Part shown: positions 1 to 5,057 of the stretch, in pieces
How positions within the stretch are numbered: the first letter of the stretch is position 1
How the letters are laid out: each line of letters starts with the position of its first letter
Assembly: GCA_003224195.1 (NCBI GenBank)
Contig: QHYP01000092.1
Coordinates: 1,822 to 10,648 of the forward strand
Direction of reading: 5' to 3'
Length of the DNA: 8,827 bases
Source: Acidobacteriota bacterium
GTDB lineage: Bacteria; Acidobacteriota; Terriglobia; Acidiferrales; UBA7541
Made by a program: the position numbers and the translations under genes
Notes under the pieces: generated by a model
The model's database searches: none
Told to the model about the DNA's origin: nothing
Seen by the model: the letters and a program-made list of their open reading frames with translations, nothing else

Positions 1-41
1 CGGCCCCGGCGCGCCTGTTCGGTCCCGGCCGGCGAGCCGCC

Positions 42-569
42 CTAAGGGGTGCTGCACCCCTTCCGACTGATTTCCAACTCTTGTTCCGACATTGCCCTTC
101 CGCTAAGCGAAGAGATAGATTCTTGCACTGCCACGATCATGCAAACTGGCGTGTTTCTATAGTCGGAATAAAATTTATCCATCTGATGCACGATGTCGAG
201 CACTGAGGTGTTTTGCGGTGCGTATTTACCTCGAACTTTGTCCGCGCCCGCCAGCCATTCAGTCGTGCTGTTTCCGGCCCGTATCAGGCTCGTAAGAGGA
301 ATGCCAGCGCACGGCCCTTTGAGGCACGGTTTCAAATGGTCCAGCGCATCGTTTTGTTCGTCCATCCTGCCGGACAAATATCCCACGGTTTCCCCCACTC
401 GAAGTCCTTCGATAGCACCTTCTACGTAAGCTCCTTTAATTAGCGAGCTCTGCGAACCCGAGCTACCAAACATTGCCCACATTCTCCCATCCGGTTTAGA
501 GGGACTGTCTTGGGCTAAGTTGCTAAATGGGATCAGGGACAGCAAAACGGCTGTAAACGCGCTCCGCAT
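42..569 (-). CDS. small exported protein, possibly Rap1a/Tai-like
   Basis: A 175-residue protein of unknown function, probably exported. Residues 1-19 form a signal peptide (Arg2, hydrophobic core LLSLIPF, cleavage expected after SNLA). The mature part has four cysteines (82, 87, 143, 172), enough for two disulfides. The segment 46-51 (GAYVEG), a central Cys-containing stretch and a helix with FYSDYRNTPVC near 133-143 distantly recall the Rap1a/Tai immunity-protein fold. That is a resemblance by eye, not a family match. The start is the second of two nearby ATGs, because a GGAGGT site at 574-579 lies 5 nt before it; the ATG at 587 would put this site inside the gene. No neighbour suggests a role, and no type VI effector is visible. 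The gene is certain enough; the function is unknown. Confidence 0.75.
   Translation of the reverse strand: MRSAFTAVLLSLIPFSNLAQDSPSKPDGRMWAMFGSSGSQSSLIKGAYVEGAIEGLRVGETVGYLSGRMDEQNDALDHLKPCLKGPCAGIPLTSLIRAGNSTTEWLAGADKVRGKYAPQNTSVLDIVHQMDKFYSDYRNTPVCMIVAVQESISSLSGRAMSEQELEISRKGCSTP
44..62 (-). terminator. perfect hairpin overlapping the stop codon of the first gene
   Basis: AAGGGGTG (44-51) pairs with CACCCCTT (55-62) around a 3-nt loop, giving an 8-bp GC-rich stem that covers the last codons and the TAG stop. No T-run follows on the minus strand, so it is not a classical intrinsic terminator. It could stabilise the mRNA 3' end or be chance. Confidence 0.3.
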
Positions 570-573
570 AGTT

Positions 574-579
574 ACCTCC
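574..579 (-). promoter_or_regulatory. Shine-Dalgarno site deciding the start at 569
   Basis: Minus-strand GGAGGT lies 5 nt before the ATG at 567-569. It favours this start over the in-frame ATG 18 nt upstream. Confidence 0.75.
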
Positions 580-587
580 GGTCCCAT

Positions 588-726
588 GGGGGATTCTACT
601 TGAAATTAGGACACTACCGAAGCGGCCGAGAGCTGGGAGTCATATCCGGCATTCACGCACGACGGCGCACGGCCCGGAAACACACCGGCAGCTCACATGA
701 CTCAGACTTTCTGTAGGGATCTGGTA
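588..726. other. intergenic stretch with interleaved inverted repeats
   Basis: These 139 bp between two minus-strand genes hold no recognisable gene. GAGCTG (630-635) matches CAGCTC (689-694), and GAGTCAT (637-643) matches ATGACTC (697-703). The two pairs are interleaved. I could not identify a convincing promoter for the downstream gene. Confidence 0.3.
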
Positions 727-1293
727 CTACCTTGACGGTTGGGCGTCCCCCAGTCGCTTAAGCCGGTCGCGCAACCGCCGCTGCAACGGCATCGGCGTAT
801 TGGGATTGAACGCGACGAGATACCACAACGGCTGGCTGCGGTCCCTGCTCAGCCAGGTCAGCGTGGCGGAATCCGCATTCGGATGCCGCGCCACGTTTTC
901 GCGGATGGCGCCATAGGGATGCCGCGCCAGCTTGCTCAACGTTTTCGCATTGGCGCGCGGATGTTCGCTGATCAGCCGCAACAGGTAAAAATCCTCTTGC
1001 GGCGCCTGTTTCGCCAGCTTCTCCAGCATTTCCGGTTTCGCCTCGGCGCTCAGCACCAAGCCGATTTTTTCGTCCCAGGCCGTATTGATGTGGTTCAGTT
1101 CGCGCGTCCGCGCATGGATCAGCTCTTCCAGCGTGCGGCGTTCCTGCTGCATGCGCGCGATCGGCAGTTGCGTCCCCTCGAGCGAATCGAGCACGCGCAG
1201 CAGGTGCTGCCGCTCCCCGAATACGATCTGAGACGTGCGTTGCACCGTGCCTATTTCCTTCTCTTTGTGCTGCACCAGGTCGGAACGTCGCAT
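727..1293 (-). CDS. coiled-coil and LRV-like repeat protein
   Basis: A 188-residue soluble protein of unknown function without a signal peptide. Residues 1-75 are charged and helical (for example QQERRTLEELIHARTRELN) and look like a coiled coil. Residues 98-175 hold two to three degenerate repeats of about 24 residues with the pattern L-x-x-HP-x-x-x-x-x-x-L-x-x-L, seen as LISEHPRANAKTLSKLARHP and then VARHPNADSATLTWLSRD and VAFNPNTPMPLQRRL. This matches the style of LRV/HEAT-like helical repeats, which normally form protein-binding solenoids. The array is short compared with usual LRV proteins. The ATG start is supported by GAGGGG (1298-1303) 4 nt upstream. A scaffold or partner-binding role is inference; no catalytic motif is visible. 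Confidence 0.75.
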   Translation of the reverse strand: MRRSDLVQHKEKEIGTVQRTSQIVFGERQHLLRVLDSLEGTQLPIARMQQERRTLEELIHARTRELNHINTAWDEKIGLVLSAEAKPEMLEKLAKQAPQEDFYLLRLISEHPRANAKTLSKLARHPYGAIRENVARHPNADSATLTWLSRDRSQPLWYLVAFNPNTPMPLQRRLRDRLKRLGDAQPSR

Positions 1294-1383
1294 GATTCCC
1301 CTCGTAAAGGCGCATTATCTTCTGCTCGCCGGTTGCGGTAAAGTTACGTACCGGGAGCGTGTGCTTGATGTTTAACCCGCTAG

Positions 1384-1494
1384 TGCCGTTTCAACGTATT
1401 GGGGCCCGCCCCTGCGGGCTTCCATGGCGCCCTTCTGTCGTCGCGGATTTGGAGGCGCGCGTACCGTTGTTGGGGTCACTCCGTTGGAATGGCA
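1384..1494. repeat. short palindromic TIR element (MITE-like), putative
   Basis: Imperfect terminal inverted repeats, TGCCGTTTCAACG (1384-1396) and the complement of 1482-1494 (TGCCATTCCAACG), agree at 11 of 13 positions. They bound a 111-bp segment flanked by CTAG (1380-1383) and CTCG (1495-1498). Inside, GCCCGC (1404-1409) and GCGGGC (1414-1419) form a strong hairpin with a CCCT loop. It fills most of the gap between two divergent genes and has no coding signal of its own. A non-autonomous mobile element or intergenic repeat is inferred; copy number elsewhere is unknown. Confidence 0.4.
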
Positions 1495-1539
1495 CTCGGC
1501 GCTCCTTTTCATTCGGGCCGCCGCCAGAGGTGCCGCATC

Positions 1540-1812
1540 ATGTCTGCATTTGAAGAACTGCACGACGACCTGGAACGCTACGAGCAGATGTTCGGCCGAG
1601 CACGCGGCCGCTTGGCGGTTTCTCTCGACCGGCTGACCAACGCTCTTGTCCTCGTCGGCCAGCACGGCGTCTATTGTCACAGCCCGCGTAATCCCGCGCA
1701 ACCCGCCATGGACATCCACATGATCACGCAGGAACTGGCGCACGCCAAGGAGCTGATTCAGTCCGTCATGGAAGAGCTGCGGCGTTCGCGCGACGCCAAA
1801 AGTTCGAATTGA
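1540..1812 (+). CDS. small helical hypothetical protein
   Basis: A 90-residue protein I do not recognise. It looks all-helical and charged: residues 1-40 (starting MSAFEELHDDLERYEQMF) and 60-85 (starting HMITQELAHAKELI) would form two amphipathic helices around a short loop with His, Tyr, Cys and Pro residues (HGVYCHSPRNP). There is no signal peptide or membrane segment. The ATG at 1540 is chosen over in-frame starts farther upstream because AGAGG lies at 1526-1530, 9 nt before it, and because the upstream part of the open frame runs through a palindromic repeat. It converges on the hydrolase gene with a 59-bp gap that shows no obvious terminator. Confidence 0.6.
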   Translation: MSAFEELHDDLERYEQMFGRARGRLAVSLDRLTNALVLVGQHGVYCHSPRNPAQPAMDIHMITQELAHAKELIQSVMEELRRSRDAKSSN

Positions 1813-1871
1813 GAGGGCTCGCGCGCCGTTGCAACCCTGGCCGGAACCGACCAGCTCGCCTCCCGAAATAA

Positions 1872-2570
1872 TCATTGAGTTTGCAAAAAAGGATTGGACT
1901 CGCGCTCGCGGCCAATCGTCGTTGTGGGCCCGTGCCCGGGAAACACAACCGTCTCCTCCGGCAATCCCAGCAGCTTGCCGCGAATCGAACGCAGAATTCC
2001 CTCAAACGACCCGCCCCACAAATCCGTGCGGCCGATGCTCCCGGCGAAGAGTGTATCGCCGGCAAAAAGTTGCGGCGCCGGGAGGGTCACCTTCCCCGCA
2101 TTCTGCGGTACATAAAGCGACACGCTGCCCGGCGTGTGCCCCGGCGTGTGCAGCACCTGCGCCTCGAACGCACCCCAATGCAGCGCCTCGCCCTCCTTGA
2201 GCAGTTGGTGGATCTCCGTCAGCTCCGGCGGCTGCATCCCGATCCACGCCGCCTGCACGTCCATCGCTTGATACAGGGGCAGGTCGTCCGCATGCAGCAT
2301 CACCGGCGCGCCGGTCAACTCGTGCAGCTTTTTCAGGCCGCCGACGTGGTCGATGTGCGCGTGCGTGCTGACGATGGCTTTGACCTTCAGCTTGTGCCGC
2401 TTTAGGATCTCGGCGATCTTTTCCACTTCGTCTCCGGGATCGAGCACGATGGCTTCCCGCGTCTCCGGATCCCCGATGACCGAGCAGTTGCACTGCAGCC
2501 AACCTACCGGCAGGATTTCGTGAATCAATCTGCCGCCGCTTGCGCTGAAATTAGGTGTCGTGGAGTTCAT
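1872..2570 (-). CDS. metallo-beta-lactamase-fold hydrolase, glyoxalase II-like
   Basis: A 232-residue MBL-fold metal-dependent hydrolase, close in style to the GloB/YcbL thioester-hydrolase group. Zinc ligands are visible in order: H70-x-H72-x-D74-H75 (THAHIDHVGG), H145 in HTPGHTPGS, D172 in AGDTLF, and H213 in FPGHGPTT. The length suits YcbL-type proteins, which lack the C-terminal substrate domain of true glyoxalase II. Hydrolysis of glutathione-type or other thioesters is the family expectation; the substrate cannot be read here. No Shine-Dalgarno precedes the ATG. Instead a TATACT hexamer ends 7 nt before it, suggesting leaderless transcription. Codons 1-26 and this upstream region are repeated in decayed form at 3381-3474. 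The RHS fragment ends just upstream, so read-through could also feed this gene. Confidence 0.92.
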   Translation of the reverse strand: MNSTTPNFSASGGRLIHEILPVGWLQCNCSVIGDPETREAIVLDPGDEVEKIAEILKRHKLKVKAIVSTHAHIDHVGGLKKLHELTGAPVMLHADDLPLYQAMDVQAAWIGMQPPELTEIHQLLKEGEALHWGAFEAQVLHTPGHTPGSVSLYVPQNAGKVTLPAPQLFAGDTLFAGSIGRTDLWGGSFEGILRSIRGKLLGLPEETVVFPGHGPTTTIGRERESNPFLQTQ

Positions 2571-2577
2571 CGGACGG

Positions 2578-2583
2578 AGTATA
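2578..2583 (-). promoter_or_regulatory. -10-like TATACT, leaderless promoter of the MBL gene
   Basis: TATACT on the minus strand is one base from TATAAT and is separated from the ATG by exactly 7 nt, so transcription would begin at or next to the start codon. No Shine-Dalgarno is present. The best -35 candidate, TTTGTA (2599-2604), has a short 15-nt spacer and lies in the adjoining block. The hexamer and its spacing are conserved in the second copy at 3469-3474. Confidence 0.5.
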
Positions 2584-2982
2584 TCAAATTGGAAATCCTA
2601 CAAACCTCTGCGCGGAACGCGGCGCCAGGTCACAGCCGGTCGAGGCCGCCAGATTGCCAAACGTGTCGTAGGTGTAGGTGTTGGCGAGTGCTCCTGCCGA
2701 GTTGCTCAGCGAAGCGATCGTACCCAGGTCGTCAGCTTCGTAGTAACTCGTTGCGCCAGAGCGAAGTTCGGCAAGGGGTTCGTCCGGTCCGCGACCCTGC
2801 GTATACCGAGCTAAAGAATCACCGCTGGCGTCAACTTCTTCAAGCGGGTTATCCCCATCATAGGGGTAGTTCGTCGTCCCGCTCGCAGACGATTTTTGGA
2901 CGCGGCGGCCGAACGGATCATACTTGAAGGCATCTGATTGAATCCGGAAGGTGCGACACGTCGTGACTTGGCCTGAGATCAT
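2584..2982 (-). pseudogene. orphan RHS/YD-repeat core fragment
   Basis: A 132-codon open frame whose middle is an RHS-core segment: YDPFGRRVQKSS (21-32), YDGDN (41-45), DEPLAELRS (67-75), TSYYEADDLGTIASLSN (78-94) and TYTYDTFGNLAASTG (102-116). Complete RHS proteins exceed 1000 residues and continue after the last segment into a PFxYTGRE...GLYYxRARYYxP motif before a variable toxin tip. Here that motif is absent: after STG the frame ends in 16 unrelated residues (CDLAPRSA...FPI) and stops beside the MBL promoter. The first 18 or so residues also look unrelated to RHS. The ATG overlaps the stop of the membrane-protein gene (ATGA). It is a fragment; whether it is expressed, for example as a displaced orphan module, is open. 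Confidence 0.8.
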
Positions 2983-3317
2983 CGGGGGGCAGGTTTCGGG
3001 CGCTGGAGGATGTACTGAAGAAGTCCGATCGCAAGCCCTATTCCTAGAGTCGAGGCCAGCACAATCAAAGTCGTGCCTGCCGGAACTCCCTTGCCGAAAC
3101 CTAGGAAGGAGCCGAATATCGCCATCACTAGCAGCCAGTAGAGAAGCTTAAAGCGCCTAGTCCGCTCGTCAGTAGTCTTTTCAACGATGCAACCAAGGAG
3201 AAATCCTATAGTGGCACCTCCAGAGGCTCCGAGCACCGAAGTGACTATGTCGTGCGGATAGGTTACGCGGAACCAGTACGTCCCCTTTTGAACCAACAGA
3301 AGGCCTAGTAGGCCCAA
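2979..3317 (-). CDS. small three-helix membrane protein beside an RHS fragment
   Basis: A 112-residue membrane protein I do not recognise. Three hydrophobic segments, about 24-46 (starting IVTSVLGASGGATIGFLLG), 57-75 (LLYWLLVMAIFGSFLGFG) and 80-103 (GTTLIVLASTLGIGLAIGLL), are glycine-rich and separated by a charged loop (EKTTDERTRRFK, 46-57). The tail is basic (RPKPAPR). The TTG start is supported by AGGAG (3324-3328) 6 nt upstream. The stop overlaps the ATG of the RHS fragment. In RHS loci, immunity genes sit just after a toxin tip and are often left behind when tips are exchanged, so an orphan immunity protein is possible. That rests on context alone. The gene lies between the two copies of the MBL 5' end. 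Confidence 0.65.
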   Translation of the reverse strand: MGLLGLLLVQKGTYWFRVTYPHDIVTSVLGASGGATIGFLLGCIVEKTTDERTRRFKLLYWLLVMAIFGSFLGFGKGVPAGTTLIVLASTLGIGLAIGLLQYILQRPKPAPR

Positions 3318-3323
3318 TAGAAT

Positions 3324-3328
3324 CTCCT
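3324..3328 (-). promoter_or_regulatory. Shine-Dalgarno site supporting the TTG start at 3317
   Basis: AGGAG on the minus strand lies 6 nt before TTG (3315-3317). There is no ATG or GTG start in this frame between the upstream stop codon and the TTG. Confidence 0.65.
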
Positions 3329-3380
3329 GTTCATAGCCGCACCAAAAGTCTCCATACCTCGCTTATTTTTGTATTTGCAG

Positions 3381-3461
3381 TCATTGCCGCCAGCCCACGG
3401 GCAGTATTTCGTGGATCAATTTGCCGCCGCTTGCGCTCAATTTGTGCGTAGTGGAGTTCAC
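3381..3461 (-). pseudogene. decayed second copy of the MBL-hydrolase 5' end
   Basis: On the minus strand a GTG opens 26 codons reading VNSTTHKLSASGGKLIHEIL and then PVGWRQ before TGA. The intact hydrolase begins MNSTTPNFSASGGRLIHEIL and then PVGWLQCNCS. By hand alignment, 77 of 94 bases agree between 2491-2584 and 3382-3475. The TGA arises where the intact gene reads CAGTGCAACTGC and this copy has CAATGACTGC, a 2-base loss. Similarity stops near 3377, and nothing of the remaining hydrolase is present. It faces the ygfZ-like gene divergently and keeps the TATACT/7-nt start layout. It is probably a remnant of a second MBL gene or of a duplication. Confidence 0.85.
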
Positions 3462-3468
3462 CGAACGG

Positions 3469-3474
3469 AGTATA
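3469..3474 (-). promoter_or_regulatory. -10-like TATACT of the decayed MBL copy
   Basis: The hexamer is TATACT, as for the intact hydrolase, and is again exactly 7 nt before the (GTG) start. Conservation between copies that are only about 80% identical suggests the element mattered when the duplication formed. Confidence 0.4.
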
Positions 3475-3504
3475 GCATCCGCGCAACAACGCCGCCGCCC
3501 GCAC

Positions 3505-3529
3505 AACCGGCCGTGAATCGGCCGCGGTT
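3505..3529. promoter_or_regulatory. inverted repeat between divergent starts
   Basis: CGGCCG (3508-3513) and CGGCCG (3519-3524) are separated by TGAAT. Outer AACC and GGTT extend the symmetry with a small bulge. It lies between the decayed MBL promoter and the TAAACT box of the ygfZ-like gene, where an operator could act. In GC-rich DNA such a dyad could be chance. Confidence 0.25.
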
Positions 3530-3539
3530 TAACCTCTGC

Positions 3540-3545
3540 TAAACT
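3540..3545 (+). promoter_or_regulatory. -10-like TAAACT, leaderless promoter of ygfZ-like gene
   Basis: TAAACT matches the TANNNT form of a -10 box and lies exactly 7 nt before GTG (3553). There is no Shine-Dalgarno. The same distance is seen at both MBL copies. It supports the GTG as the true start and transcription beginning at the start codon. I see no convincing -35. Confidence 0.45.
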
Positions 3546-3552
3546 ATCTGCC

Positions 3553-4647
3553 GTGGAAGCACACACTGCCGTCACCGCCCGCGATACTCCGCTCGCCGCC
3601 GTGCACAAGCGCGCCGGCGCGGAGATGGGAGTGTGGTTCGGCTGCGCTTTGCCCAATCACTTTGGCGATTGGCTCGCCGAATACCGCGCCGCTCGCGATT
3701 CGGTGGCTCTCATCGACAAGAACTGTCGCGCCTACCTGCGCTTTACCGGCCCCGACCGCGTCCGCTACTTGAACGCCATCCTCACGAACAACATCCAGGA
3801 CCTTGCTCCAGGCGCGGGCACTGTCTCTCTCCTGCTGAATCCGCAGGGACACATCCTCGCGGAAATCGAGACCTACGCTCTGCCCGACCATCTGTTCTGC
3901 GTCTCCTACGCCATGATCCGCGAGCGCCTTGTCGAAACGCTCGACAAATACGTCATCATGGACGACGTGAATCTCACCGATGAGGCCGATCTCTTCGGGA
4001 CCTTGGCCCTCGAAGGACCGAAGGCTGCCGAAGCGCTCGCGCAACTCTCTGGCGTGGACCTTTCCTCGCTCGGCGAACTCTCAACCATCGACGCTGCGGT
4101 GGCCGCGCTGGGCTGCCGCATCACTCGGCGTTCCCCCGGTGGGATTCCCGGCGCCGAATTCCTTATCGCGCGTGACAACCTCGCGGCGCTCTGGCAAATC
4201 CTGGCTGAAAAAATTCGCGCCCTCGGCGGCACGCCCATGGGCTACAGCGCTCTTTCCGCGCTGCGCCTCGAACAGGGCGTCCCCTGGTTCGGCTACGATT
4301 TCGACGAGCGGCATATCCCCCACGAAGCGGGTCTCCAGGACTCGCACATCAGCTACACGAAAGGATGCTACACGGGGCAAGAGATCGTCGAGCGCGTGCG
4401 CTCCCGGGGTCACGCGAACCGTCTCCGCGTCTCGTTGAAGTCTCTGGCCAGCGAACCGCTTGCCCCTGGCACGCCACTTCTCGCTGACGCCCAAGAAGTC
4501 GGCTACGTCACGCGCGCAGCCTTCTCCCCTGCCCTTGGCTGCCCCCTGGGCATGGCTTATCTGCGCCGCGAGTACTCCGCGCCAGGCACCCGCTTGACCT
4601 GCGCTGCCGCCACCGCTGAAGTCCTGAAGCCGGGCGCGATTGAATGA
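3553..4647 (+). CDS. ygfZ: YgfZ/GcvT-family folate-binding protein
   Basis: A 364-residue cytosolic protein of the YgfZ (IbaG/COG0354) branch of the aminomethyltransferase fold. In the known family this tetrahydrofolate-binding protein helps maintain or repair iron-sulfur enzymes. The diagnostic motif K-G-C-Y-T-G-Q-E lies at 270-277, followed by RVRSRGHANRLRV, and Cys272 is the conserved functional cysteine. The N-terminal GcvT-like part is seen at 51-82 (starting VALIDKNCRAYLRFTGPDRV) and LLLNPQGHILAEIE at 93-106. Length is near the family norm. The GTG start is preferred to ATG 3625 because the latter would cut the N-terminal region and because TAAACT sits 7 nt ahead. It is divergent from the decayed MBL copy. 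No iron-sulfur genes are nearby. Confidence 0.92.
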   Translation: MEAHTAVTARDTPLAAVHKRAGAEMGVWFGCALPNHFGDWLAEYRAARDSVALIDKNCRAYLRFTGPDRVRYLNAILTNNIQDLAPGAGTVSLLLNPQGHILAEIETYALPDHLFCVSYAMIRERLVETLDKYVIMDDVNLTDEADLFGTLALEGPKAAEALAQLSGVDLSSLGELSTIDAAVAALGCRITRRSPGGIPGAEFLIARDNLAALWQILAEKIRALGGTPMGYSALSALRLEQGVPWFGYDFDERHIPHEAGLQDSHISYTKGCYTGQEIVERVRSRGHANRLRVSLKSLASEPLAPGTPLLADAQEVGYVTRAAFSPALGCPLGMAYLRREYSAPGTRLTCAAATAEVLKPGAIE

Positions 4648-5057
4648 AGCCTGCACGGGAATCTCTAGGCAGGGTTTCCTTCCACGCACAACGGCTCACG
4701 GATCCCAATCCAGCAGTCACACGCACCGAAGACGCGTCTCACTTTGCGCCAACTTCGCCCCGAGTCTCAGTTCGTGAGACGCTTCCCGGAACGGCAATTC
4801 GCGCATCTCTTTAGTTTCCCGTCGCTTGCTCGACGCACATCCTAGAATTTCTTTGGCACTGCACATGCCCATTCTCCAGCGGGGCCGCGCACGAGACGCT
4901 TGGCATTCGGGGGAAACGGTGCGACGGCGGCGCTGGCGAAATCACGACGTCAACCAAAATAAGACCACGCCGCAGCGGTAGCTTATCACCGCAAGTTTAG
5001 TCTCCCTCCAACTGCCACACCCTGGAGCTTGTTCCCCAGAAGTGCGCCGGTGTCGAG
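4648..5057. other. 410-bp gene-free region with inverted repeats
   Basis: No convincing gene lies here. GCGTCTCAC (4734-4742) is a perfect inverted match to GTGAGACGC (4774-4782). A closer GTCTCA (4764-4769) can instead pair with TGAGAC (4775-4780) around a 5-nt loop, so two hairpins compete for one arm. GAGACGCTT recurs at 4776-4784 and 4893-4901. No T-run follows, so a standard terminator is not evident. The region must contain any promoter for the gene at 5058. Confidence 0.45.
4854..4869 (+). promoter_or_regulatory. sigma-54-like -24/-12 candidate
   Basis: TGGCAC, five bases, then ATGC resembles the TGGCAC-N5-TTGC pattern with one mismatch in the -12 element. It lies about 190 nt before the gene at 5058. 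No activator site or sigma-54 regulator is visible in the window, so this is weak. Confidence 0.2.

Noticed and set aside
1..41. GC-rich palindromic text (GGCCCC, CCCGGCCGG) at the left edge
   Set aside because: Too short and cut by the window edge to be called an element.
602..617. GAAATTAGGACACTACC-like text resembling an insertion-sequence end
   Set aside because: It has a loose similarity to the TAGTGTC end of the 7896 element, but no inverted partner or internal sequence was found nearby.
739..1341. A 200-codon plus-strand frame opposite the LRV-like gene
   Set aside because: Its translation is rich in R, Q, P and L without domain signals, while the minus-strand frame has repeats and a good ribosome site.
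1875..2405. Long plus-strand frame opposite the MBL hydrolase
   Set aside because: The zinc-ligand motifs are on the minus strand, and the plus frame is Arg-rich shadow coding.
4644..4814. A 56-codon frame starting ATGA-overlapped with the ygfZ stop
   Set aside because: The overlap looks like translational coupling, but the sequence (MKPARESLGRVSFHAQRL...) shows no fold-like pattern, no family resemblance and runs through an inverted repeat. Kept out for lack of support.
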